DNA of 64,000 nt from Pseudomonadota bacterium (GTDB lineage: Bacteria > Myxococcota_A > UBA796 > UBA9615): assembly GCA_024229515.1 (NCBI GenBank), contig JAAESI010000193.1:44436-108435 (forward strand), given 5' to 3'. The notes under the pieces were generated by a model. The model searched no databases. It saw only the letters and a list, made by a program, of their open reading frames with translations, and was not told the DNA's origin. The translations under genes were made by a program, and so were the position numbers. Shown piece by piece: positions 46,939 through 56,428 of this stretch (positions within the stretch are counted from its first letter, which is position 1; the number at the start of each line of letters is the position of its first letter).

Positions 46939-47858
46939 TGGGCGAGGACCGCTCCGTCGACGGCCTCCTGGGGCTGTACCAGGACGTGCTCAAGGTGGAG
47001 CGCGGGCTGTCCGCCAACTCGCTCGCGGCCTACGGGAGGGATCTGTCCAAGCTGGCCGCGTTCTGCGAAGAGCAGGGCATCGCCGACGCTGATGGCATCG
47101 ACCGGGGCTGCCTGGAGCGCTGGATCCTCCAGCTGCACAATGACGGGCTGTCGGAGCGCTCGGTGGGCCGGCACATCAGCGCCGCGCGCGGCTTCTTCAA
47201 GTTCCTCGTCGCGGACGGCTGGCGCACGGACGACCCCGCCGCGCGGCTGCGCACCCCCCGGTTCGGGCGTCCGCTTCCCTCGGTGCTTCGCGGCGACGAC
47301 GTCACCGCCCTGCTGGCCGCGCCCGACCGGAACACGCCGCGCGGGGCGCGGGACGGAGCGATGCTGGAGCTGCTGTACAGCTCGGGTCTGCGGGTCTCGG
47401 AGCTGTGCGGGCTGAAGGTGTCGGACGTGCGCCGCGATCCGCCCATCATGATGATCCGGGGCAAGGGCGACAAGGACCGCGTGGTGCCCGTGGGGGAGGC
47501 CGCGCTGGACGCGATCTTCCACTACCTGGAGGAGGGGCGAGGGGTCCTGGACAAGGGGCGCGGCAGCTCCTGGCTGTTCATCGGCCGGCCGGGCAAGCCG
47601 CTGACCCGGCAGGGGTTCTGGAAGAACCTGCGCAACCACGCCCGCCGCATCGGCATCACCGCGCACGTCTCCCCGCACACCCTCCGCCACTCGTTCGCCA
47701 CGCACCTGCTGGAGGGCGGCGCGGATCTAAGGTCCGTGCAGGCGATGCTGGGGCACGCTGACATCGCGACCACGGAGATCTACACCCACGTCGCCGGCGA
47801 GCGGCTCCACCAGGTCCACGCCGACGCCCACCCCCGCGGCACGAGGGACGACGGATGA
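46938..47858 (+). CDS. Tyrosine recombinase XerC/XerD
   Basis: Chromosome dimer resolvase. It is 306 aa, the usual size. All six catalytic residues are visible: R152, K176, H247, R250, H273 and nucleophile Y282 (EIYTHV). The N-terminal SAM-like core-binding domain is intact. It overlaps glnD (TGATG) and the next gene (ATGA). XerD is favoured by sequence feel but XerC cannot be excluded. No integrase-type att site is nearby, so a housekeeping role is likelier than a mobile element. Confidence 0.93.
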   Translation: MGEDRSVDGLLGLYQDVLKVERGLSANSLAAYGRDLSKLAAFCEEQGIADADGIDRGCLERWILQLHNDGLSERSVGRHISAARGFFKFLVADGWRTDDPAARLRTPRFGRPLPSVLRGDDVTALLAAPDRNTPRGARDGAMLELLYSSGLRVSELCGLKVSDVRRDPPIMMIRGKGDKDRVVPVGEAALDAIFHYLEEGRGVLDKGRGSSWLFIGRPGKPLTRQGFWKNLRNHARRIGITAHVSPHTLRHSFATHLLEGGADLRSVQAMLGHADIATTEIYTHVAGERLHQVHADAHPRGTRDDG

Positions 47859-49084
47859 AGCCGCTGGAGGAGCTGTGGGCTCGCATCGCTGAGGCCGCCG
47901 AGGAGTCGGAGGCGTGCGAGTCGGTGCACCTCGTCGGGGGGCCCGTCCGCGATCGGCTGCTGGGCCGCCCGCTGGAGGAGGTGACCGACCTGGACATCAC
48001 GGTGTTGGGCGACGCCCCTCGGGTGGCGAGCCTGCTGGGCTGGCGCTGGGGCGGCGACGTCGTCGTGCACGAGCGCTTCGGCACCGCCACCTGGAGCCCC
48101 GTCGACTTCCCCGTGAGCGTCGACCTGGTGACCGCGCGCAAGGAGCACTACCCGCACCCCGGAGCGCTTCCGGTGGTCGAGGCGGGCACGCTCGAGGACG
48201 ACCTCCGGCGCCGGGACTTCACGATCAACGCGATGGCCAAGCGGATCTGGCCGGAGCCCATGGGCCAGCTCACCGATCCCTTCGGTGGCGGTGAGGACCT
48301 GGCGGCGGGCCTGCTTCGCATCCTCCACGACGGATCTTTCGTCGACGACCCCACGCGGATCCTGCGGCTGGGCCGCATGGCGGTGCGGTTCGGCTTCCGG
48401 GCCGACACAGGCACGAACCGGCTGCTGCACGAGGCGATCGCTTCGGGGGTGTTCGGCCCGGTGTCGGGGGAGCGGACTCGGGCCGAGTGGGAGCTGATCT
48501 GCGCCGAGCCCGATCCTCCCGCCGCGGTGCGCTGGTTCGCCGCGGCCGGGGTGCTGGGGCCGCTGGGGCTGGACGCTGGCGGGGATCGCGGCATCCGCTC
48601 GATGGAGCGGGGCTTCCGGACTGCGTTCAAGGGAGAGCGGGAGTGGAACCCGCGCATCGCTCTGGCGCTCCTGCTCACGGGCGGAGACACGAGCCGGGCG
48701 GCGTTCTCGTTGGGACTTCGCGGCGGCGCGGCGGCGCGGCTGGAGCAGCTCGCGGGCATCGGCCAGCGGCTGGGCGGGCCGGTGACGCAGGCCTCCGGAG
48801 AGTGGTCCCTGGAGGCGATGCTCAAGGGGAGCACCGCCGAGGAGCGGGCCGTGTTGGAGGGGAGCTACCCCGGCGCCAAGAACGCCATCCGGCAGTACGA
48901 GAACGAGGTCGCGGGCCGGCCTCCGTTGGTCACCGGCGACGACCTGATCGCCGCGGGGATGCGGCAGGGACCCGACCTCGGGAACGCCCTCCGCCAGGTG
49001 CGGGAGGCTCAGCTTCGCGGCACCTGCGCGACGCGCGCCGAGGCCTTCGCGATGCTTCAGCTGCCGGACATCGACGGTCCCTGA
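47855..49084 (+). CDS. CCA-adding enzyme/poly(A) polymerase family nucleotidyltransferase
   Basis: 409 aa. VHLVGGPVRDRLLGRPLEEVTDLDITV contains the GG-x-x-R-D and metal-binding D-x-D (DLDIT) of class II enzymes, followed by RRDFTINAMAKRIW and the neck region DDPTRILRLGRMAVRFGF. It either completes tRNA CCA ends or adds poly(A) to RNA. The C-terminal part is not an HD domain. No second copy is in view to decide which role. Confidence 0.9.
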   Translation: MKPLEELWARIAEAAEESEACESVHLVGGPVRDRLLGRPLEEVTDLDITVLGDAPRVASLLGWRWGGDVVVHERFGTATWSPVDFPVSVDLVTARKEHYPHPGALPVVEAGTLEDDLRRRDFTINAMAKRIWPEPMGQLTDPFGGGEDLAAGLLRILHDGSFVDDPTRILRLGRMAVRFGFRADTGTNRLLHEAIASGVFGPVSGERTRAEWELICAEPDPPAAVRWFAAAGVLGPLGLDAGGDRGIRSMERGFRTAFKGEREWNPRIALALLLTGGDTSRAAFSLGLRGGAAARLEQLAGIGQRLGGPVTQASGEWSLEAMLKGSTAEERAVLEGSYPGAKNAIRQYENEVAGRPPLVTGDDLIAAGMRQGPDLGNALRQVREAQLRGTCATRAEAFAMLQLPDIDGP

Positions 49085-49085
49085 T

Positions 49086-51985
49086 TCAGCCGCGCCGGCG
49101 TCGGCCGAGCACGCCCAACACAAGCCAGAGGGCGAGCCCGCCGGGAGCTCCTGATCCCGCGGCCGCGCAGCCCACCTGCACGAACCTGCTCGGCCCCGTC
49201 GGAGCCGCATCGGCCGCCGCCGTGGTGGTGGGCCCGTCGTCCTCGTCGTCTTCGTCGGGCTCGTCGTCGCCGGGGTCGGACGCCGCCTCTTCACCCGGCG
49301 CGGGGGCGCCTTCGGACGGCTCGTCGTCCTCGGGGGTCTCCGACGTGGCCGGTTCGCCCGTGGCGTCCCAGTCGATGCTCAAGGAGTAGGCGCTGTCGGC
49401 GCCCCACCAGCAGGAGACCGCGATGTAGAGCGTGTCGCCGCCGCTGAAGCTGCGCGCGGCGGGGCCGGCGTAGTCCTCGTCCTCGTTCTTGACCAGCAGG
49501 CCGCGGTCGGGGCCGTAGACCCAGTAGTCCAGGTCGGCGCCCGAGGCCCAGTTCAGGGTCACGTCCGCCTCCCCGGTGCAGGGCAGGTCGACCGCGAACC
49601 AGTCCACGTCGGCGGACCACTGGCTCGCGCAGGCGACGGTGCCGGAGATGCGGAGGTCGCCGCCGGCGCTGTCGAGGGAGTCGTACTCGCCGCCGGTGGA
49701 CCAGCCGTTGGGCTCGGACTCGGCCAGCGCCTCGTCGGGGGCGTTGCCGCAGACTCCGAGGGGGCTGTCGTCGTCGTCGTCGTCACCTTCATCGTCGTCG
49801 CCGGGGGCCTCGACGGGGCCGACGCTCACGTTGTCGACCCACACGTTGTTGCCGTAGCCGGTGACGTTCCCCAGCGCGATGAGCACCGAGGACTCGGCCG
49901 TCCAGGCGTCCAGGGAGAGCGACTCGGTGCGCCACTCGCTGGCGGTCGGAACGAACGCGTCGTTGTGGTCCGCGGCCGTCGCGAGGGCGGTCCCGGCCTG
50001 GTCGTAGACGGTGCTCCAGGTGCCTCCGCAATCGGCGCTGACGTAGACCTTGAGGCGGTCGTTGAGCTCGTCGTTGTAGCGGGCGTAGGCGAGGTCGAAC
50101 GTGAGCGCCGGCTCGGTCACCCCGGTCAGGTCCAGGTGCGGGAGGTAGACGTAGTCCACTTCGCCCCGGTGGTCGTCGTCGAAGTTGTTGAACCAGGCGG
50201 CGGCGCCGCTGGCCCCGAAGCCGCCGGCAGGGGTGGAGCGCTCCCACGCGACGGCGCCGTCGTCGTTGGCCCGCGACCAGCCCGACGGGGGGAAGCTGCC
50301 GCCTTCGAAGCCGTCTTCCAGGGGCGCCGCGATGGAGGTGGCGAAGCCGAAGGACTGGGCTGCGCTGTCGTTGCCGGGGACCTCGTCGTCGGCTGCCGCG
50401 ACGGTGACCTCGAGTTCGTGGGTCCCCGACGAGGCCGATACCGAACCGAGCGCGACGGTGGCGCTGGCGCCCGGGGCGAGGCTTCCGCTCCAGGGCGTCG
50501 TGGTCCAGCCGCCACCGTCGACGCGATGCTGGATGGAGGCCGCAGTCAGGGTCGTCGAACCCTCGTTCGTGAGGGCCGCTTCGAGGGATGCGGACGTCGT
50601 GCAGGCGAGCGTGCCGGTGGGCGCGGTGATGGCGATCGAGGCGTCGACGGCGGCCGAGGGGGCGGACGGGTCCAGGCCGTCGATGGCGAGGGCGCCGCTG
50701 CCGGTGGGGTTGAGGTAGCTGGAGAGCCCGAGCCCCCAGGAGACGTCGAGGCGGCCGTAGATGTCGGTGCCGCTGTTCGGGCTCCCGCCCCAGCAGGCCG
50801 AGCCGCCACCGTAGAGCTGCCCGACGATGCGGTGGTCCTGGTTGAACAGGGGCGAACCGGAGCTGCCTCCTTCGGTCGCGCCGGAGTCCTACGGCCCCAC
50901 GCCCCAGTAGTTGCCGGAGGTCCAGATCTGGCTGTTCTCGACGCTGAACTTCTTGAGGTCGCCGCCGGGGTGGTGGATGCCGACGGCGGAGTCGGCGGGG
51001 GAGCTGGCGCGGCTCCAGCCGGCGTAGAAGACGTCGTAGCCATCCGGCGGGTCCGAGTTGAGCTCCACCAGCACGAAGTCGGACGAGCTGGCGTTGGCCC
51101 GGTAGCTGGCGCCGCTGATCGAGTCGTAGGCGGGGCTCCAGCTGGGGTTGCTGCAGGAGTCGGACTCGTAGTTGAACCAGAACACCCACCAGCCTGGGGA
51201 GCCGTCGTAGCAGTGGTTCGCGGTGAGGAAGTAGGGGGTGCCGTCGCCGGCGGTGTTGTTGATGAGCGCGCCGGTGCAGAGGCTCCCGCCCATCGTGTAC
51301 TTCGCCACCGAGCGGATCTCCTCGTCCCAGCCCGCGGCCAGCGAGCAGGCGACGTTGTTCATGCACGCGCCCGAGTGGTTCAGCGCGACGGCGGCTCCGG
51401 CCTTGGCCTCGCGGTAGGCGTGGGTGACGCGGGCGAGGGAGAACTCCGGCGTGCCGTGAGCGGGTCCCACGTACTCCAGGACCGCCTCGTCTCCGAGCAC
51501 CAGCGTCGTCGCGAAGAGGCCGTCTTCGCTGGCGTTGGCGGCGGTGAAGGCGCCCAGCACCTCGGCGCCGTCGGCCGAGTTGACGAAGAACTCACCCCCG
51601 CGCGGCAGGACCCACCGGTCGAACGCGAAGCTCAGCGAAGTCGCGCCGGCCGACAGGATCCCGAGCCTCCACACGCGGCGTCCATCGGGGAGCACGTCCC
51701 AGCGTCCGTCGGTGGAGGCATCCCGGGCCACGAACAGGTCCGCCCCGAACCGGAAGGGGAGGGAGGAATCGAGATCCCGCACCGCGTCCTCGGCGGCCAG
51801 CCGTCGACGTCGACGGGGGCGAGGGTGACGGTGGGGATGTCGTCCGACAGGGCGGGGGCCCACTCGGCATCCAGGCTCGGAGGGGTGCCCCCGTGGCTGA
51901 CCTGGGCGAGGATCGGCGCAGCGAGCGTGAGGGGGAGGACGACGACGATCAGCGCACACAGCGCTGCAGGAGCAGGACGAGGCAT
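49086..51985 (-). pseudogene. Trypsin-like secreted protease with MYXO-CTERM anchor, broken by a frameshift and an amber codon
   Basis: From the ATG at 51985 a signal peptide (AALCALIVVVLPLTLAAP) starts the protein. Near 51797 a base seems to be missing (from CC), and homology resumes in another frame with LAAEDAVRDLDSSLPFRFG. The trypsin-type domain follows: YFLTANHC (His), then Asp segment DFVLVELNSDPP. A TAG at 50891-50889 falls four residues before TEGGSSGSPLF, the Ser box. The frame then remains open for 600 residues through immunoglobulin-like and MAM-like folds and an Asp-rich spacer to GGLALWLVLGVLG plus RRRR, a sorting signal. Nonfunctional as written, or two sequence errors. Confidence 0.75.
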
Positions 51986-52097
51986 TCGGACTCCGCCCGC
52001 GAACTCCCACGCGGCCAACGCCAGTCTGGGACGGATCCCGCCAAACAGTCAAGCCTGACTGTTTGGGCCTCATGACCGGGTCAGGCAGCCTGGGACC

Positions 52098-52772
52098 GTG
52101 CCGGATCCCAACCAGTTGGTCCTCGCGATCCTCACCGCGGGGCCGATGTTCCTGTTCGCGCTGGTCTTCCACGAGTACTGCCACGCCCTCGTTGCGCATC
52201 GCCTCGGCGATCAGGTGGCCGCCTGGACCGGCCGCCTCACGATGAACCCGAAGGTCCACCTGGACCCCCTGGGCTCGGTGGCGATGCCGGTGATCGGGTT
52301 GGTGCTGGGTTGGCTCGGCGGCTTCGCGTTCATCTTCGGGTGGGCGCGCCCGGTGCCGTTCAACCCGCGGGACCTCGCCGATTCACGGCGCGACTCCATG
52401 CTGATCGCGCTGGCCGGCCCGCTGGCGAACTTCGTGTTGGTGCTCGTGTTCGCGCTCCTCATCCGCGCGCTCGTGGGCAGCGGTATGGGGATCGACAGCC
52501 CGGTCCTGCAGATAGCGGCGTACGGCGTCTACATCAACGCCCTGCTGGGCGTCTTCAACCTCGTCCCCCTGCCGCCGCTGGACGGGAGCAAGGTCCTGGC
52601 CTTCTTCCTCGGCCCGAGCCTGGGCTGCAAGCTGCTCGCGCTGCCGCCGGTGCTCTGCCTCATCGGGCTGCTGCTCCTGGTCACTCGGGGCCTGATCGTC
52701 GGGCCGCTGATGACCGCCCTGGGGTGGGCCGAACAGCTGGCGGGGGCGCCCCTGGGGATGATGCTGTTCTAG
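52098..52772 (+). CDS. Site-2-protease (M50) family metalloprotease homologue
   Basis: 224 aa polytopic membrane protein, GTG start. H25-E26-xx-H29 (FHEYCHAL) supplies the first zinc ligands, and D162 in NLVPLPPLDGSK the third. There is no PDZ domain, so it belongs to the small group found in many bacteria, with no target known. A ribosome site is not obvious. Confidence 0.9.
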   Translation: MPDPNQLVLAILTAGPMFLFALVFHEYCHALVAHRLGDQVAAWTGRLTMNPKVHLDPLGSVAMPVIGLVLGWLGGFAFIFGWARPVPFNPRDLADSRRDSMLIALAGPLANFVLVLVFALLIRALVGSGMGIDSPVLQIAAYGVYINALLGVFNLVPLPPLDGSKVLAFFLGPSLGCKLLALPPVLCLIGLLLLVTRGLIVGPLMTALGWAEQLAGAPLGMMLF

Positions 52773-52785
52773 GGAAGGCGGAGGC

Positions 52786-52984
52786 TGAACCGGAAGCTGA
52801 GCGTCCAGATGGGTCATCTGGCCCCTGGGAGTGCGGGTGAACCGGAAGCTGAGCGTCCAGATGGGTCATCTGGCCCCTGGGAGTGCGGGTGAACCGGAAG
52901 CTCGGCGCCCAGATGAGTCATCTGGCCCCTGGGAGTGCGGGTGAACCGGAAGCTGAGCGTCCAGATGAGTCATCTGGCCCCTGG
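52786..52984. repeat. Tandem array of four 52-bp units with a hairpin in each
   Basis: Units start at 52786, 52838, 52890 and 52942, exactly 52 bp apart; the fourth is cut at 43 bp. Each holds CCAGATG-(G/A)GT-CATCTGG, a 7-bp stem with a 3-nt loop. Differences are confined mostly to the loop and to one short GC segment, so stems are conserved. It lies between convergent genes. The following 100 bp to the SDR gene holds nothing recognisable. Confidence 0.9.
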
Positions 52985-53086
52985 CGAGCACCCCGGGGCG
53001 CCCGCCCCCCGACCCTCAGAACGCGGCGACCTGCGCGCACACGGCGAACGCGATCCGGGGGGCGTGGTGCAAGGTCGGTGACAGCA

Positions 53087-53964
53087 TCACCTCGCTGCGC
53101 GCGCGGCTTCGATTTCGGCCTTCACCTCGGCCGTCATCTCGTCGCGCTTGCCCCCCATGCCCATCATCTTGACGACCCCGTCGGCGACCCGGCGGTTGCC
53201 CCACACCGGGAACATGCGCTTGAGCCGGTCGATCCAGGGAGCCTCCCGGGTGACGAGGATGCGGGGCTTGCCGTCTCGGACCCCCTCGAGGAGCACCCGC
53301 GCCGCGGTCGACGGCTTCATGGTCTTGGACTTGAAGAACTCGATCGTCTTGTCGTTGGACTCGCCGTCGTAGACCTTGGCGTTGGACACGATGTTGGTGC
53401 CGACGCCGCCGGGGTGCACCACGCTCACGCCGATGTGCAGGTCCCGGGTCTCCTCCCAGAGGGTCTCGGACAGCCCCCGGACGGCGTACTTGGTGGCGCA
53501 GTAGCTGCTCTGCGACGGGATGCCGACGATCCCGAACACCGAGCTGATGTTGATGATGTGCGCCTCCTCCGCGATCTCCAGCAGCGGCATGAACAGCTTG
53601 CAGCCGTAGATCACGCCCCAGAGGTTCACCCCGACGACCCGCTCCCAGTCCCCCAGGCTCTGCTCACGGAAGCTCCCGGAGACCGTGAGTCCGGCGTTGT
53701 TGAAGAGCAGGTTGATGCCGCGGTGTTCGTCACTCACGGTCTTGGCGAAGGCCTCCATTTTAGACCGTGAGCTTACGTCTACGATATGAGAACTCACGGT
53801 CACGCCGGAGTCGCTGACGAGCTCGACCGTTTCGTTCAGGGGCTGGGCCTTCCAGTCCGCGAGCACGAGGTGCATCCCTCCGCCGCGAGGGCTTCGGCGA
53901 GGGCACGGCCGATGCCGCTTCCGGCTCCGGTGATGACGGCGACACGATCTCGGAATTGACGCAT
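53087..53964 (-). CDS. Short-chain dehydrogenase/reductase, one-base frameshift near the N terminus
   Basis: SDR oxidoreductase. The ATG at 53964 gives the Rossmann start RVAVITGAGSGIGRALAEALAAEG, after which the frame breaks near 53875. Restoring one G in GAGGGATG joins it to MHLVLADWKAQPL and the rest: NNAGLTVSG, ISSVFGIVGIPSQSSYCATKYAV with catalytic Ser, Tyr and Lys. The restored length is about 290 aa. As written, the long frame (53087-53875) lacks the cofactor loop. Its substrate is unknown. It is divergent from scpA with a 28-bp gap. Confidence 0.8.
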
Positions 53965-53992
53965 AGGCTGCGCATCATGGTACGAGGCGGAG

Positions 53993-54775
53993 GTGACGGC
54001 CAGTCCCCCGTTCCTGCACCTGCCGCTGTTCGACGGGCCGCTCGATCTGCTGCTGCACCTGTGCAAGCGGCACGAACTCGAGATCACGGAGTTGCCGATC
54101 GCGTTGATCACGGAGCAGTTCCTCGCCTACCTCGACGTGCTCGAGGAGCTTCAGATCGAGGTCGCGGGCGAGTTCGTGGCGATGGCGTCGCTGCTGTGCC
54201 TGCTCAAGTCCCGCGAGCTGCTGCCGGCCCTCGAGATCGACGGCGAGGACGACGACGAAGAGGGCGAAGACCCCCGCTCCGCCCTCATCGCCCGGCTCCT
54301 CAACTACCGCCGCTACCGCGACGCCTCGGAGCAGCTGGAGGCCCGCGATCGGGAACGACGGGAGTACTTCGTGCGTCCGCTGGCGCCGCGGGAAGCGGCC
54401 GGGCTGGATGCCCTCGATGCCCCCCTGGACGTCGACCTCACGGAGCTGCTGGGGGCCCTGCGGGACCTGCTGATCGAGCGCAGCAAGGCCGAGGCGATCC
54501 ACGCCGTGGAGATCCCGATGATGCCGCTGGAGGAGCGGGTCGAGGAGCTGCTGGACCGCCTCGCCGCGGGACCCCGCCGGACCGCCTTCGAACGCCTTTT
54601 CGACGGCGCGACCACCCGACCCCTGGTGGTGGTGACGGTGCTGAGCGTGCTCCACCTCGCCCGCCTGCGGTACATCCGGCTGGTGCAGAAGGAGCACCTC
54701 GCCCCCATCACCATCGAGTGTCGGTTCGACCCCGCCCAACGCGCCACCCTCACGAGCGTCACCGATGTCGGCTGA
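53993..54775 (+). CDS. scpA: Segregation and condensation protein A
   Basis: Kleisin subunit of the SMC-ScpAB condensin. It is 260 aa, GTG start. N-terminal LPLFDGPLDLLLHLCKRHELEITELPI is the family signature, an acidic linker (EDDDEEGED) follows, and the C-terminal winged helix ends with FDGATTRPLVVVTVLSVLHLARL. It overlaps scpB by 11 bp, as commonly seen. smc is not in this window. Confidence 0.95.
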   Translation: MTASPPFLHLPLFDGPLDLLLHLCKRHELEITELPIALITEQFLAYLDVLEELQIEVAGEFVAMASLLCLLKSRELLPALEIDGEDDDEEGEDPRSALIARLLNYRRYRDASEQLEARDRERREYFVRPLAPREAAGLDALDAPLDVDLTELLGALRDLLIERSKAEAIHAVEIPMMPLEERVEELLDRLAAGPRRTAFERLFDGATTRPLVVVTVLSVLHLARLRYIRLVQKEHLAPITIECRFDPAQRATLTSVTDVG

Positions 54776-55472
54776 AGCCCGTACCGATCTGCTCCCCGCG
54801 ATCATCGAGGCGCTCCTGTTCGTGGCCGACCGGCCGCTGTCGGTGGCGGACCTGGTGGAGGCGTTGGAGACCGACGAGGTCCCCGACCACGCGGTGCGGG
54901 AGGCGCTGGAGGTGCTGATGGCGCGGCACGACGGCGGCTCCGGTCGGGGGTTCGTGCTCCACCGCCTCGCGGACACGTGGCAGTTCCGCACCACCGACCA
55001 GGTCAGTCCCTGGCTGAAGGCGTTCACCGGCCTGACGCCCGTGAAGCTGAGCCGGGCGGCCCTGGAGACCCTCGCGGTCGCCGCCTACCGTCAGCCCTGC
55101 ACGCGGGCCGACGTGGAGCGGGTCCGCGGGGTCGACAGCGGCGGCATCCTGCGGGCGTTGCTGGACCGCAAGCTGCTTCGGGTGGCCGGCCGCCGGGACG
55201 AACCGGGGCGCCCCAACGTCTACGCCACGACCGAGCAGTTCCTTGCCGCGTTCGGCCTCGGCTCGCTCCGCGACCTGCCGTCGCTGCGCGAGTTCACGAT
55301 GCTCGGCCAGGAGGATCTGGACGCCGTCGACGACCTGATGGGCAACAAAGGGCTGGCGGGGCAGGTCACTTTCGACGAGTATGCGGCGCGCCGCGCCCTG
55401 GATGGCGTGGATGAAGCCGCCGATGCGGCATTGCAGGCCCGCCGTACGGCGGCCCGGAAGGACGAGTCATGA
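54765..55472 (+). CDS. scpB: Segregation and condensation protein B
   Basis: ScpB dimer that binds ScpA in condensin. It is 235 aa, with two winged-helix domains: IIEALLFVADRPLSVADLVEAL and then LSRAALETLAVAAYRQPCTRADVERVRGVDSGGILRALLDRKLL, which is the conserved block. The tail is charged. It overlaps the following pseudouridine synthase by 4 nt (ATGA). Confidence 0.95.
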   Translation: MSAEARTDLLPAIIEALLFVADRPLSVADLVEALETDEVPDHAVREALEVLMARHDGGSGRGFVLHRLADTWQFRTTDQVSPWLKAFTGLTPVKLSRAALETLAVAAYRQPCTRADVERVRGVDSGGILRALLDRKLLRVAGRRDEPGRPNVYATTEQFLAAFGLGSLRDLPSLREFTMLGQEDLDAVDDLMGNKGLAGQVTFDEYAARRALDGVDEAADAALQARRTAARKDES

Positions 55473-56422
55473 GCGCCGACCACCTGGTCAAGATCCTCGC
55501 CGAGCGAGGCGTCGCCTCCCGCCGAGGCAGTGAGAAGATCATCCGCAGCGGCGTGATCACCGTCGACGGCAAGGTCGTCGTGGAGCCCGGCTCCCTGGTG
55601 GACCCCCGAGCCCAGGACATCCGCCTGGAGGGCAAGCCGCTGCCCCCCAAGCCCAAGCCGAAGTACTTGGTGCTGAACAAGCCCACCGGCGTCATCACCA
55701 GCCGCAGCGACCCGGACGGCCGCAAGACGGTGTTCGACCTGCTGGAGGACGAGGACACCTCCATCGCCGCGGTCGGGCGCCTGGACTACGGCACCGAGGG
55801 CGTGCTCCTGATGACCAACGACGGCGAGCTCGGCTACCGGCTGACGCACCCCAGCTACGGGGTCCCCAAGTCGTACCTCGCGAAGATCTCGGGCACCCCC
55901 GACCAGCGCAAAATGACGCGCCTCATCCGCGGCCTCGAGCTGGAGGACGGTCCCTCGGGTCCGTGCCTCGCGGAGATCGTGCGCAGCACCGGCCCGTCCA
56001 CGTGGGTGCTCATCACCACCCGCGGCGGACGCAACCGCATCGTCCGTCGCATGTTCGAGGCGATCGGCCACCGCGTGCTCAAGCTCAAGCGGGTCGGCTT
56101 CGGCGGCATCACGCTGCGCGGCCTCGGCAACGGCGACGCTCGCCCCATGACCGCGGGCGAGCTGGAGCACCTGCGACGCCAGGTCGCCGCCAAGGGGCGG
56201 GGCAAGCTGTGGGTGTCGCGCCAGGTGAAGGTGTCGGTGGCCGAGCAGCTGCGGATCCCGCCGCCGCCGGCGGAGACGGTCAAGGCCCGCGATGACGAGG
56301 GCCGGCCGTACCGCAAGAAGGGCTGGGCGCGGCCCAAGCCGAAGAAGAAGCGTCACGGCAGCCGCAAGAAGGGCCGCTCGGACGAGCGCGGCGGGGGCGG
56401 AGGCCCCAAGCGCCGCCGCTGA
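55469..56422 (+). CDS. rRNA pseudouridine synthase, RluB/RsuA family
   Basis: 317 aa. An S4 domain (VKILAERGVASRRGSEKIIRSG) is followed by the catalytic domain with D106 in GRLDYGTEGVLL. The Thr-Glu replaces the usual Thr-Ser, a small variation. A 70-residue Lys/Arg tail (KPKKKRHGSRKKGRS and GGGGGPKRRR) probably binds rRNA. Position after scpAB is typical for RluB, which modifies 23S rRNA, so RluB is favoured. Confidence 0.92.
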   Translation: MSADHLVKILAERGVASRRGSEKIIRSGVITVDGKVVVEPGSLVDPRAQDIRLEGKPLPPKPKPKYLVLNKPTGVITSRSDPDGRKTVFDLLEDEDTSIAAVGRLDYGTEGVLLMTNDGELGYRLTHPSYGVPKSYLAKISGTPDQRKMTRLIRGLELEDGPSGPCLAEIVRSTGPSTWVLITTRGGRNRIVRRMFEAIGHRVLKLKRVGFGGITLRGLGNGDARPMTAGELEHLRRQVAAKGRGKLWVSRQVKVSVAEQLRIPPPPAETVKARDDEGRPYRKKGWARPKPKKKRHGSRKKGRSDERGGGGGPKRRR

Positions 56423-56428
56423 GTCGGC

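Noticed and set aside
46938..47858. Tyrosine recombinase as a mark of an integrated element
   Set aside because: It is embedded in a housekeeping gene run (glnD-xer-cca) with no att site, flanking repeats or cargo.
50889..50891. Pyrrolysine or selenocysteine reading of the TAG
   Set aside because: TAG is not the selenocysteine codon, no pyl gene or hairpin insertion signal is seen, and a frameshift in the same gene makes decay or error simpler.
52786..52984. CRISPR array
   Set aside because: Units are near-identical across the full 52 bp with no variable spacers and no cas genes nearby.
53760..53806. Inverted ACCGTGAG/CTCACGGT inside the SDR gene
   Set aside because: Both arms encode conserved SDR strand sequence (Val-Ser-Ser), so the pairing is likely coincidental.
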